From: Ridgeia piscesae
Lineage: Eukaryota > Annelida > Polychaeta > Sabellida > Siboglinidae
NCBI GenBank assembly: GCA_025642075.2
Contig: JAODUO010001618.1
Coordinates: forward strand, 1-64,000
Direction of reading: 5' to 3'
DNA: 64,000 nucleotides
Shown: in pieces, positions 1 to 11,517 of the stretch
Numbering within the stretch: the stretch's first letter is position 1
How the letters are laid out: each line of letters opens with the position of its first letter
The notes under the pieces: generated by a model
Told to the model about the DNA's origin: nothing
What the model saw: only the letters and a program-made list of their open reading frames with translations
Database searches by the model: none
Position numbers and translations under genes: made by a program

Positions 1-18
1 GCCTGTGGGCGATGCATA

Positions 19-315
19 TTACAAAGGTAGCATTTCATGTAAAACTGCCTGCTTAGAATGAGACCTTCTGTTGCCGAATTGCTGGTTGCCTGGTTTCACG
101 TCCTCAAACAGATCACACAGAGAACCCTGGGTGGAGAGCCTCGTACTTGGGGAGTCACACAGAGAACCCTGGGTGGAGAGCCTCGTACTTGGGGGGTCAC
201 ACAGAGAACCCTGGGTGGAGAGCCTCGTACTTGGGGGGCTCGCACACGAGGGTTTCACCCGTGGAAGCTCTAATTTTGGAGGTTTCATCTTCAGGGAGCG
301 TACCGGTTGAAGCTC
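19..315 (-). CDS. Last coding exon (exon 6) of HMG-box/PP1-docking protein gene
   Basis: Terminal exon encoding 98 residues and ending in TAA at 19-21. A good acceptor (tatatttgaacag) precedes position 315 and its phase 0 matches the donor of the exon at 734-895. The exon contains a 14-residue unit (PPSTRLSTQGSLCD) three times in a row, followed by an acidic turn (DLFEDV) and a polar tail. The 42-bp units are almost identical at DNA level, so the expansion is recent. No known domain is recognised. The polyadenylation site would lie left of the window. An alternative is that splicing skips this exon, but the frame continuity makes it the best ending visible. Confidence 0.6.
   Translation of the reverse strand, partial: ELQPVRSLKMKPPKLELPRVKPSCASPPSTRLSTQGSLCDPPSTRLSTQGSLCDSPSTRLSTQGSLCDLFEDVKPGNQQFGNRRSHSKQAVLHEMLPL
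115..240 (-). repeat. Coding 42-bp tandem repeat, three units
   Basis: Three successive copies of a 42-bp unit (seen on the plus strand as cacagagaaccctgggtgga followed by gagcctcgtacttgggg). The unit is a multiple of three, so it keeps the minus-strand frame and gives three copies of a 14-residue peptide rich in Ser, Thr and Pro, with one Cys each. Confidence 0.85.
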
Positions 316-733
316 CTGTTCAAATATAGCATGAATACATCTCCGCCCAAAACATGCAGTTAGAAGCAAGGTACAATAAAACAAAAAGTGCTGTTAAACT
401 GAATGATTGGATGTTGGGGGGATACATATTTGTCACTGGTCACTCTATTGCAGCCTATATTTCACCTTTCATTTAAATAGTTTAAACAGTTCTTGGATAA
501 CATAAGACTTCCTACTGCAATGATACAACTGTCACTGGAACGTGATTACCAGTCTATGTACATTCATGCATCCTCTTCAGCCAGGGGTCTCAACTACCAC
601 TGGCTGACTGTCTCCACAAAGCATTCATGATACTCATAGACAAACTTATGGGTTTTGGGAATACACTTAAATGATATGGGAAAAAATCAAACTTCCCAAA
701 CCCTTTCCATCAATAGATGTGAACTCCACTTAC

Positions 734-895
734 CCGTCTAGTCGTCTTTCTTGCCGTCTTCCTCATGGGAGATGTTCCCAGCCTGGCTCCACCCCTTGGA
801 GATGTAGTTGAGCCCAGTTCCCTTGTAGTAATCTTTCCACTAACTGTTGATCCCACGGGATTCTTCCCCAGTCTTTTGGGTTCAGGAGACGTTGT
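734..895 (-). CDS. Exon 5 of HMG-box/PP1-docking protein gene
   Basis: A 162-nt exon of 54 codons, phase 0 at both ends. Acceptor is tatgcag before 895; donor is CGG|GTAAGT at 734/733. It encodes a basic, Ser/Thr-Pro-rich segment (TTSPEPKRLGKN at its start and RKTARKTTRR at its end) with several SP and KR sites, consistent with a disordered, phosphorylated chromatin protein. No domain is recognised. It joins in frame with the large exon at 2742-5091 and with the terminal exon. Confidence 0.65.
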
Positions 896-1345
896 CTGCA
901 TAGCCGACTCAAAGAGACTCGACAGTTGAGACAACTATCATGACATAGTAGAAGAAAACACAACATTAAACTTAAAATTCATTCATAAATTGACAAACCA
1001 TGCAGAGCCGTTGTCATCATTCACTGTATAATTCTGATCATAAACTCATGCTTTTTTAATTTCTGTTGTTTCCCGGAGAAGTTACAATAAATGCAACAAT
1101 GGCATCCTCACTATCTGCTTTGTACATGGCCCCAGTCTTTCTCAGGCATTACTTTATTCAGTACCTCTAAACAACTTGCAATGCACCATCAGTTGAGTTG
1201 TGAATGAAGACAGATGGGAGCAGTGTGACAGATAATTCTGTTAAACTCAATATGATTTATTCAAACAACTTTCAACAAACATTACAATTTAAGACCAAGC
1301 CAACATGCTGTACACATAATCAGTGCTTTACGTTTGAAAAACCCA

Positions 1346-1868
1346 GGTGAGCGATAAATCGCTCATCTAAATGCGAAATAATTTCAGGGAGTGATTTTTA
1401 CTTCTTTTTTTATCCAACAGGTGGCGTTCTATGTTATCCGCATGGCGCTGCCACAGTGTAGTCAAGTCATGCGTCTGGTTTTGCAAAGCGATCTTTTCGG
1501 TTACGCAGTTACTTACATAGCGCTTCATAAACACCTGGATCACGTATGTACATCTAAACACATAATTTACTATGTCAGTCATTTATTAGTGTTATGAACG
1601 TTCTTAGTCGCTTCATGAGACCAGCCCCTGGCGTGTTGTAGACAGTCTTTATATAGGTCAGTGGTTACAACCATGCGCCCGCCCTAGCGAGGCTGAAATA
1701 GTAGAGTGGAGCCTCCTGCTGGAATTGTCCTTCATGTTTTGCTGCTAGTTGGCGCCACATTTCACGTGGTCTGGTGACGGGAGCGATTATCGTAATTAGC
1801 GCGAGGATAAATTGCTCCCTAGATGGTTGATTTGTGCGAGCGATGGGGAGCAAGAGCGATCGCTCGCC
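1346..1868. mobile_element. Possible short inverted-repeat element
   Basis: The left edge reads GGTGAGCGATAAATCGCTCATC and the right edge, on the opposite strand, reads GGCGAGCGATCGCTCTTG, so the two ends are related inverted repeats that are themselves palindromic (GAGCGAT...ATCGCTC). The interior has no long open frame and includes another GAGCGAT-rich patch near 1790-1850. No convincing target-site duplication is visible. This would suit a non-autonomous DNA transposon, but the evidence is only the paired ends. Confidence 0.35.
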
Positions 1869-2480
1869 TTAAAAATGAAGCACTGCATAATGTTGTTTGA
1901 AGGGAATATGCAAGAAGTTAAAAACTTTTAGTAGTTTATATCCCCAAACACAATTGTTTTTGTTACAACCATATTATAAGAAATCATAAAATATGTAAAT
2001 ATTGCACACATCCTAAATACCTATACGTAAAAGAAAAATCCCCAATATATATAAACAGAATTAGTGGTACAGTCCATAGTTCACTAGTCACATTAATTTG
2101 TTCAACATCCAAGGAATTCCAGAGACTTATGCCACACACAGAAAGAGACATGGCTCTAACATTTAAGGGGACACAGCGCCTAACTAATTAATTTTTTAGT
2201 GTGTTATCACCGAGATTTCAGTGTTGTTGAATATTTGCTGGTAACAAACAGCTGTGTTTAAACACGGCTGTTCTAGATCTCAAAATGTTATTGTATCCGA
2301 CCTGTAGAAAAGATGCGTTGTGTGGTCAAGATGACCTGCGCCATAGTGCAGGCCCATTGCTCTCTGTTGGAGTTCGACTTTACCCAACCCAATAATCCCA
2401 TTTACTAAAGCCAAACTAGTTTCACTATATTAAGTACTAAAGTAAAGTTCTTACACAGAGCAGTACTCATCATTGACAAG

Positions 2481-2640
2481 GCTGAGTGAGCTGGAACAAT
2501 GAGTGAATGAAGTCGCTCAAGGTTTGACACAACAGTCAGCAGCACAGGATGTGGGACCTCTCACCTGGGAGACAAAATTACTGACCACTGTGAATCTAGT
2601 GGCTCCCTCTAGAGACCAATGCTCTAACCACTGCGTGTGA
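2481..2640. repeat. Dispersed repeat (GCTGAGTGAGCTGGA family), copy
   Basis: Begins gctgagtgagctggaacaat and shares order and wording with stretches at 13196-13290 and 26490-26550, which suggests an interspersed repeat family, perhaps SINE-like. The end of this copy contains two near-identical stretches (gtggctccctctagagac). Confidence 0.5.
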
Positions 2641-2741
2641 ACCTACAGTGGCTCCCTCTAGAGACACATTTTGATTGGTGGTTTGTCCTAGGTACCACAT
2701 TTAAGTAAAATTTACATACGTTTTAATTTAATTCTACTAAC

Positions 2742-5091
2742 CTCACTAATACCCGAGACAGACGGAGACAGAACGGACGTCCTCCTTGGACTGTTCGGTC
2801 CACCAGATGGCGCTGTCAGCTGCTGCATCGATCTGACGGCCCGTGTGAGCACATCATTCTTGACAGGAACCGGGAATTCGTCTTCAGATGAAGACATGAC
2901 ATCATCAAAGTCAGTTTGAAGACGTTTCGCCTGCTCATTGAGAGAGATGAGACTCCAGAAGGAGGTTCCGACTCCGCTACTGGCATTGGATGATGGTAAT
3001 GGAGACACGTAAGGAAATGGGGACATTGAATCGTTGGTAGACTCGTCTGGATTGTGACTGCTTGATGCATCACTTTTCATTGGGGAAGACAATGTGCAAG
3101 TTGGATCCGATGGATTCTGGTTTGTGATATTCTGGAGAGCAGACGATGGAGACTGTGTCCTCCTGGTTTCTCTTCGTGCTACAGTTTCTGTAGACACACA
3201 TTGAGGCTGACGACTGTCACCTACATCACTCCCCACCTTGAACCTTTGAGCAACCTTCACACTGTCGTTGTTTCTGTGCAGATCTCTCCTCTTGTGTTGA
3301 CTCGAGACACTGCTCACGCAGTTTTCGGCACGTTCGTCGACCGTGCTACGTCGATGTGGTATCCCATCATGCTTTTCTGTAGACTCCCATGTCATCTGGG
3401 TGCCACTGTCAGTGTCACACGGAGACAGAGCCCTGTGAGCTCTGACAGAACTTCTGGTGTAGGGTTTGTGTCGAGGCACAGCCGTGTATGTAGGTGTACA
3501 GTCTGGTTTACCTCCAGCTTTGGCGGCAACCTTGTCAGGTTTCCTGCTACACACATTCCCTGTATTCTCAGCACCAATCTTCTGCTTCTTCGTCTGAGAT
3601 CTCTGTTCATCTGCACCAACGGAAGCCACGAGTCGCTTACGAACACGATCCATGCGATACTCAGCACCACCATTCCCTAATGTTTTCCCAGTACGCAGCC
3701 TCCCTTCGATTTCTTCAGCGCGACATTTCATCTTTTCACCAATGGGTATATCGTGTTCAGCAGCTCTGCGTTTACGCGGCGCACAAATGACGTTCGTCAA
3801 GGTCGCCGCAATGATCTCTTCGGACGTCTCTGGCGTCATCAGCCGCTCCTGGTTCTGTACATTCACACCAGGTGGCGCAAAGTGAACTGGTTTGTTGTTC
3901 CTTGTCTTCCCATATCCTACTCCCTGCTTCCTCCCTCTCCCATGAGAGAGTTCATGGTAAGGTTTAGGTGATGCAACCTTTCCCCCGACATCCTGCCAGC
4001 CCTCGCATCTGTCAGTAGATGTCAGATGCGTTTCATCAACTTTCTGTGATCGCAGGTTGTAACAGCTTGGAGACGACATATTTTGTATAACACTGTCACG
4101 TGTTCTGAAACCACGCCTGTCATCTGTCTTGGCTTGTTTTGGGGCTGTCATGTTCCGGTACTGATATGCATGCAACTTGTCACATTTAGCAGCAATATGA
4201 TCACCTACTTCCCCTCTGGATGGCTGACTCATGTGACCATCTTCCTGCATGAACAGCTGTCTTCTGTTTCCAGCGCAGGCAATAGTTCTTCTTCTTGTTG
4301 TCTGCGTCGTGTGTTTCACGTTCTCGCGGTAGTCGCTAAACTTTGTCTGTGAGAAATCAATCATTTCACTGTCAGCTTCATCGAACATGTCATACACTGT
4401 TATGCTGTTAGTTACGTGTTGTTTTGCATCTGCATGACTCGTGTGTTTCTTGTCTTTTTGATAACTCATCATCGTTCGTTGATGCATGGTCTTCCGTTGT
4501 GTCACATATCGATCTCCCTCACCGTAATGAACCTTGTTCCCATTTTGGTCATCCACTCTACTATCAAGGTGTCCATCCTTATCTTTTCTCCCAGTTCGTC
4601 TTGGTTTCTTCCTAGGACGTGGCTTCTTTCTTGCCATCAACCTTTCATCGCAAGATCTTCTGCGAGGTTTACTCTGTCTGCAGTTTGTGGTGAACCCACC
4701 ATGTGGCAGCACAGGTTCTGCGTCTCTGTGGAGACATGCCAGCTGAAACTCTCTCTCAGCATCGCTGTCACTACTCATACCTTCTCCATCCTCAATTTCA
4801 GGAGCTGTTTTTAATTTTGACCAGTCTGGTTGGTTTATTTTTCTATTTGCGGAACTTTCACCAATGGGTTGCTTTTTGTTTCCGTCTGAAGACACTCTCC
4901 TGTTCATCACATTACTACCAAGGCTCTTCAGACGGTCCCTTCTGCTGTCAGGTGACTTCTCCATATATTGATCATTTGTTTGTAGGTCGTTGCCATGGCG
5001 ACAACCTTCAACAGAAGTACCATCTGGTGAATAGTTAGCCTCAGCAAAACTCACTCTTCGGTCCCCAGTTGTTTTTCTTGCATTCTGCGAC
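2742..5091 (-). CDS. Large exon 4 of HMG-box/PP1-docking protein gene
   Basis: A 2350-nt exon (783 codons) with acceptor ttttaacag before 5091 and donor GTGAG|GTTAGT at 2742. It completes a split Arg codon from exon 3. Only 11 residues in lies RRVSFAE (RVSF at protein residues 215-218), a consensus RVxF docking motif for protein phosphatase 1; exon 3 ends with GILK (199-202), matching the SILK-type motif [GS]IL[RK] that commonly precedes RVxF in PP1 regulators. A dense basic cluster around residues 356-372 (ARKKPRPRKKPRRTGRK) looks like a nuclear-localisation signal. The rest is low-complexity, rich in Ser, Arg, Lys and acidic patches, with many SP/TP sites (for example SMSPFPYVSPLP near its end), and is probably disordered. 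It is likely a nuclear or chromosomal PP1 regulator; the family is not identified. Confidence 0.75.
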
Positions 5092-5993
5092 CTGTTAAAA
5101 TAACAGTTGACATGAAGTGTTTCGCACAATTGTTTATTAAAGCGACATGGTCTGTTCGTGGCTTTTTATTGCAAAATCATGTTATACGGTATAAATTACA
5201 CCTATTATATAGCGTAGACAGTCAAAAATATGTTTTCATGTACCATTTAGGGTTGAAAATAGACGCTTAACTCTGTGTACACATCGACCACGAGGCGTTT
5301 CGAAACCGTTGTGGCGTGGCTAAAAGCCCAGAAGGAAATGCATGATCACGGGATGCAGTGTCACGTGAACACAAGTTGACGCCACTAATGCCACACCCAG
5401 CCAGGTGCACGGCCCCCAGTTGGCAAAGGTCAAAGGGTGGGTGTCACTCGCTGCAATTTGAGTAACAGCGTTGGGATTCTTATAAACATTCAACGTGTAA
5501 CATTATGAAGTCAGTTCTGTTTCGATAAAACATTTATTGGCGGTCAGGACGGTACAATAGTTATAACTTATGCTGATTAACATGATTTTGGAATAAAAGT
5601 AAAAAACCATGAACTGATCATGTCGCTTTAATATTCATGAAGGATGTACAACATCAAAAGATTGATGCGTAGTGGCATTGGGCCAAATGTTGAATGTTAC
5701 TTTGTTTGAAGTCCACATCAGGTTGACAAGCAAAATCGATGTATCACCACTGGTTTAAAAGCATCTGAAATATATATTGTTTTGAATTTGAATAATATTT
5801 GCATAAAATGTCACCATCATTGGCTACTAATTATTAACCAGCTATAAATACTGAGGTACAATAACAATTGGTTCAGCAATAAGAATAGGCCTCTTGTATC
5901 AGACAACTCTACATTCTTTGGTGTTTTCTTTAAGTTCACCAACATTCTAAATGTCAGCCATGAAGTTAAATGAAATAATGATCGATCCCTCAC
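5092..5993 (-). other. Intron between exons 3 and 4 of the HMG-box/PP1 gene
   Basis: About 0.9 kb of non-coding sequence. I see no gene, RNA or clear repeat in it. Confidence 0.6.
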
Positions 5994-6142
5994 CTCTTCA
6001 AGATGCCAGACTGCTTGCATTCTGTGTGTTCAATGACGCTACGAGGCCACCACCTGGTTCCTTCAGCGTAGGTCTTCTCTGGTGGTGGTTTACGAACCAC
6101 TAACATCTTGTCACTGTCGTTGTTGAAGATTCCACTAGTTCT
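5994..6142 (-). CDS. Exon 3 of HMG-box/PP1-docking protein gene
   Basis: A 149-nt exon with acceptor catgtgtttcag before 6142 and donor AAGAG|GTGAGG at 5994. It starts in phase 0 and ends after two bases of an Arg codon that the next exon finishes. It encodes RTSGIFNNDSDKMLVVRKPP, then a Trp-Trp pair (GTRWWPRSVIE) and GILKR. The Trp-Trp/Pro-Arg segment looks like a short conserved linear motif, and GILK fits the PP1 SILK consensus. Confidence 0.7.
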
Positions 6143-8216
6143 CTGAAACACATGCAATTTCTTTTCAAAATAACAAAAACACAAACATTTTGTTCTACAA
6201 CGAGGTTTAGTGTAGTAGCATGGTAAGTTTGCTTAATCTGAAACACATATTTGCTGATTAATATAATTATTATTGTGTTTGTTCCATTATGCCATTAGTA
6301 TATATAAGTTTCCCCTTCAAGAATTTTGAAGTACTTCCTAGATACTGGACTTGTTTCCTGCAAAACATATTTTACACTTTCCAAAATTATTATTAAAAAA
6401 ACAGTTACACACATATACATTCACATACTGCATTTATCAACATACCTGCCAATTCATACAGATTTCTAAGTAATGGCCGACAACTGCGGCCATTTGTAAC
6501 TTTTTAACCCAACAACCCGTCGTAAATACGGCCTTTAATTAACAATTAATTCAATTTACATTATCTGGTGATATTAGAACCACATATGTTCCCTGGTCAT
6601 CATTTTTTGTGTTTTTGTGTGTAACCGCAAGCGCGTTTCATAATTTTATTAATCGGGGCATACAAAAACATTGGGATGGATAAAAACAAAATTTTAAAAA
6701 TACATATATCTAATTTATCAGAACATTTTTATGTTTACAATTATAAATATAACTTACCATGTCATAATCATGTGTAATATCGTTAAAATATGCAGTCCCC
6801 AGTCGTAAGTTAAAAAGTAATGTCCCCACTTGACATACAAAACGTGTGTGTGTGTGTGTGTGTGTGAGTGTGTGTGTGTTTGTGTGTGTGTTGTGTGTGT
6901 GTTGTGTGTGCGTGCGCGTGTGCGTGCGCGCGTGTGTGTGTGTGCAAAAGAAACGTTAACGAATTTCAGGAGGTATGCAGTTGTATTCTATTATTACATG
7001 GATTTATTGCAAATTAAACAATTAAAAGTTCTATATTTTTCATGTTTGTTGTATATTTATACAACTCGAGATTCCGCAACAGATGTTGTTCTACAAAGGT
7101 GGCGACATTTCCTCAACGTAGGAATTCTACATAGGCCGAATAACCAATATATCTTTATATAAAAATTAGTTTTATTTAAATACAGAAACTTTTAAATAAA
7201 TAAAAAATTATATGATTAAATGTATGCTTCACAGAATGTAAATTGTTGATTTTTCCATAAAGCCCTGTTCTAAACAGACAATTGTCACAGTCTGTTTAGT
7301 TCATCTACAACTGCATATAATTTATTTACAATAGTTAGCACCACTGGGTCACCACCAGTCTACACCCACACACATTCATTCCACAACACTTAGTAAATAA
7401 TAGAAATAAACTATGAAATATGTATTTACAATGCCCTTTGTACCACGCCACATTAAACAAGTTATGCAAGAGGTATTCTAGGATTGCAACTTTGGGATTC
7501 TAGCCTGGCTGTCATTAACTAGCTTGACAACATTCTGTATTGGCTTAGTGAAAAATATTATTTTACTGAATCAACATTCTAAATTCCACTGCAAATTATC
7601 AACATACAGTACGATCCCTTCCAACACATCATCTATGATGTCAGTAATACTGGTGTTCTGCTTGGTGACCTTTTGACGATATGGCTATCCAAACCTGCTT
7701 GTAGTAATCTTTGTATATTAGCAGTGGAAGTCCATAATTATTTGCAAACCATTTACATGTGAAGTGATTTTTACTCTTGTGCAATATACTGACACTTTTG
7801 TACCTTCGTAGGAATGTAGGCCCTGTGATATTTTTGAAATGCGTTTGTACAACTATAAGAGTTCAGTGTTCAATATTATTTGCATGGTAGAGCTCACATA
7901 TCTACCAATGTTATTTCAAAAGAGGCTGGCTATGCTGCTAACTTATTAATAAAGCTCTGGACTTGTGTGTTAATTTCTGGGTTAATGCCAACTGTTTCAG
8001 CTACAACATTTTGTTTTAGTACCCAGGCATATTTAGAAAAATCATTAAACAAATCACTATTATCAATACAACAACAGCACCTGATCAGATGCTAAAATGC
8101 CAAACTTTTTTAACACATTTATAACTTGTTTAAGGTTATTATTTCAGAGTACAATAACAAAAACAAAAGCTATGTGAATGTACAGAAATTTACAGGAGAC
8201 AATTTAAATGACTTAC
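6143..8216 (-). other. Intron between exons 2 and 3 of the HMG-box/PP1 gene
   Basis: About 2.1 kb, AT-rich, with a GT microsatellite at 6844-6945. No coding content is recognised. Confidence 0.6.
6844..6945. repeat. GT/GC-rich microsatellite
   Basis: Imperfect (GT)n with GTGCGC variants; intronic. Confidence 0.9.
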
Positions 8217-8406
8217 ACGTGATGACTGTGACATCACTGCTCCCTGGTGGCCTGCCGGTGAACTAGGGAAGGCAGGGAGAGATTTGCGGGACGATCGAAC
8301 AGGGGGAGAGGAGAACATAGACAGAGGCTCATTATGTGGGAGGCGGAAGGGGAAGTGGTGTTTCCCCATTTCCTCACAAATTCTTTCCTGTGGTGGAGTC
8401 GGCAAC
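8217..8406 (-). CDS. Exon 2 (coding) of HMG-box/PP1-docking protein gene
   Basis: A 190-nt exon. Acceptor cacaactttttcag precedes 8406 and donor ACGT|GTAAGT follows 8217. Its first base completes the Arg codon left open by the exon at 19014-19282, and it ends in phase 0. It encodes RLPTPPQERICEEMGKH followed by a Ser/Pro-rich stretch (SSPPVRSSRKSLPAFPSSP). The first part may finish or follow the HMG-box-like fold begun in the previous exon. The intron separating the two is about 10.6 kb, so an extra small exon between them cannot be excluded, although the phases fit without one. Confidence 0.7.
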
Positions 8407-9317
8407 CTGAAAAAGTTGTGGTCACGTTTGTACAAATACATTACACTGAGACTACAAGCAAACAAAATAACACAGAATTCTTAATCTATAATGGAATTAT
8501 GTCTGAATAAGTCTTCAAACTCCTGTCTATTTTAAATATGTTTAACCTCTTTGATCTTGAACACAGAAATATCGGGTTTTGACACTAGTGTGTACTATAA
8601 TCGCTAGATGTCACTCGTTTTTCGCAGAAACTTCGTCAAATTATACCCGGATGTAGACAGAAGATTTACCGATAGTTTGACACAAAGTTTGCATATAACT
8701 ATCAAGAAAAATGGTACTTTCTAGCAAAATCAAATCAGCAGTCGATCGCAGATGTTTCACTATTCATGTTAGCATGAGCAAAAATTGCAGTTAGTTTAGT
8801 GCAATGATATGGAATAAAATGTGAATGCAGCAGCTATGTTGACAGCCGTGTTTGATATCGGCAATATTTCATTCGATTCTGAGCTGTCAAATAATTGCGC
8901 ATTAGCAACAAAATAAAACTGATTTTGATGTATCTTATCGTCCATCTTGTTTCTTGTCTGGATTATTGACAAAAATAATACTCTGATTATTTTCAATGTT
9001 TTGTAGTCACACCACAGTAATTTTGATGACACTGTGTTGGCAAATGTATTCTGATTTACACAATATAATTTTGATTGGTACTTGCATGTGCTATATTCCA
9101 CATAGCACTTATGATGGCAGTGTCATTTGCTGTATGTAATATTTCAATCCTGATTTGAGAAAAACAGGACCAAATTCCTCAGTGACATAAAATAGAACAC
9201 AGTTGATGTATGAGTTAGTTTTTGTGGTTCTCATTGACATCATATTATATCTTGCAATGATATAATAATTGAGAAAATTGCTTATAATTATGGATGAATC
9301 AACAAAACAAAACTGAT

Positions 9318-9321
<4 letters not shown>

Positions 9322-9380
<59 letters not shown>
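9322..9380. repeat. TA microsatellite
   Basis: Uninterrupted (AT)n in the intron. Confidence 0.95.
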
Positions 9381-9384
<4 letters not shown>

Positions 9385-9529
9385 CGTAACATTTTTTATA
9401 TACGTAAATTATATATCAATTAGTTTCAGTTAGTCATACAACAATGATGTGTACATCAGTATATAGATAATTCATTTCTGGTTCAGATTATATACACTTT
9501 TATATAATTGTGATGAAGGGCATTTCCAC

Positions 9530-11517
9530 GTGACTCGCGTTACATATTTTGACCATTCCATGAACATTATTTTGACATATCTCTTATAATAATGTATTTT
9601 AAAAGTTCAACTGATGCACAGAGGAACTTAAAGGTATAAGATATTAAATGATGCCAACAAATTAAAAGTTGATTACATAGTATGATTTTTATTTGTATCT
9701 AATCTTAGCGTGACTCGCGTTACAGCAAACGGAAAATCCAAAAACGTCACTTGATACATGACAAGTTTCTCCTCAAAGTATAATTGATAGCAAACAATGA
9801 ATACCCTTGTGTGAAACACAAATAAATAAGGTTTCAAAAAATGGCATTAGTGATTTGAAATGTTCTCAATAACATACAAATATATTAGATAATCAGCGTG
9901 ACTCGCGTTACTGTGACTCGCGTTACATGAAATCCATTATCACAGATAAGTCATTTTGCATATTTTAGCTTTAGGGAAATCAATTTTTCAGTCTGTAATT
10001 TAGGTAACCCACAATATTACATTTAAAAAATACATTAACCTAAATTATTGTATTATTTTAAAGGAAGTAATGCACACTTGAACTTGGTGTTTTAATTCCA
10101 GAAAGATTTCATAGTTTTAAAAGAAATACACAAGGTGATTGTTTTTCATAAAGTTGCCTTTACAATTATTTTGGCAAGACCACTTACATGCAAGTTTTTT
10201 TTTATATAAAAACTAACTAAAATGTTGTTATTTCTAGCATAGAACAACTTGACTGCTTCAATGTGGACCACAGGAATAGCACGTTTGTGTTCATCTGGCT
10301 TTGTCATAGATAAGATTGTTTTTGATCAGGTGATGCCTCAATTTGAACTGTGCTGTACAGTTTTCGCATGACAGCTTTCCGCCCTTTCAGAGTTGGTGGG
10401 AGTGACAGATCCAAAACAGTCTCTTTGTTTTTGTTGTTGCTTTTGCCAACTGGCAAAAGCATTTATTTTCCCTTGCCTTCTTTGCATCATGGCTCTTTGT
10501 ACTCATTTCATTCTGATGTTTGCAGTAATCTTTATATTTACCTTGAGTACAGAGCTTGAGAAGTCTCTTTCACTGTCTTTCAGCGGCTGTGAATGTCGAG
10601 AAAGAACCTGAACTCGGTTCTAGTGAATATGTCAATGTTTTTCAATAAACATACAAGAACTAATTCTGAATGTTGTTTTATTTAAGAGCAACAATTAATA
10701 TCTTAAATTTCTTATGCAAAACCCATTTTCATCACCAATTTAACATCTTTCATTAATTCATGCTGATATTTTCACCTACCTAGGTATACAGATAAGAAGT
10801 TAATCTTACTAAATAATTCCTACACTGACTGCAAAACAAAACTAAATATTTTAATATGTAAAACTTAATGGAAATTAAACATGAACACATTTATCTGAAT
10901 AGTAGAAAAATCGTGTATACGTGAGTCTGGCATGCATTCAGCACATGTCCATGTGTGGGGATAATGTACACAGCTAACTAATTTGAACCCTTTTGTTTGT
11001 AATTAATTTATTTTTTATGAACATAAGTAATTTCTTATTATTCAATAATGATGGAAAAGAGAGTCACTGGTAATACATGAAATCAGATTCAAAATATTTT
11101 GTTTTTAAAGAAGCACGTGGTTTAATAATAAACTGGGCCATTAAAGGCTTATGGGATATATTAGTAAACAAATTTATTTTCGTGGCAGAATTATCATTAA
11201 TGAAAACATTAATACTGCAGTGTATATTTTGCTTTTGCAACAAATTGATATATGTCTTAGAAGAAGTGAGAAAAAATTAACAAATGCATTGTGACTCGCG
11301 TTACAATACCTTATTTTTCGTGACTCGCGTTACATGTGACTCGCGTTACACATATTCATCAGTGTCCAATATCACAGTATAGATTCACTAGATATGGATA
11401 TAGTTTGTATCATTTAATAAGCTATAAAAATAAGAAGGAGATTTATAATGGGCAGTTTCAGACTACCAAAGGTTGTTGTATAAAATTAAAAATCTATAAT
11501 TTTGTGACTCACGTTAC
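9530..11517 (+). repeat. Eight dispersed copies of a GTGACTCGCGTTACA motif
   Basis: The 15-mer GTGACTCGCGTTACA, or a close form, occurs in the same orientation at 9530-9544, 9710-9724, 9898-9911, 9913-9927, 11291-11305, 11320-11334, 11336-11350 and, as gtgactcacgttacg, at 11504-11517. Two pairs are almost back-to-back (9898/9913 and 11320/11336). The sequence between copies is AT-rich and shows no repeat of its own, so these are not units of an ordinary tandem array. The two CpGs are kept in seven of eight copies. Function is unknown. Confidence 0.85.

Larger units (their letters stand above)
896..2741 (-). other. Intron between exons 4 and 5 of the HMG-box/PP1 gene
   Basis: Non-coding. It contains a possible palindrome-ended element at 1346-1868 and a dispersed-repeat copy around 2481-2640 (listed separately). 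Short open frames here have no recognisable content. Confidence 0.55.

Noticed and set aside
3201..5038. Several plus-strand frames of 60-160 residues
   Set aside because: They are antisense shadows of the large exon at 2742-5091, which has matched splice phases and protein-like motifs.
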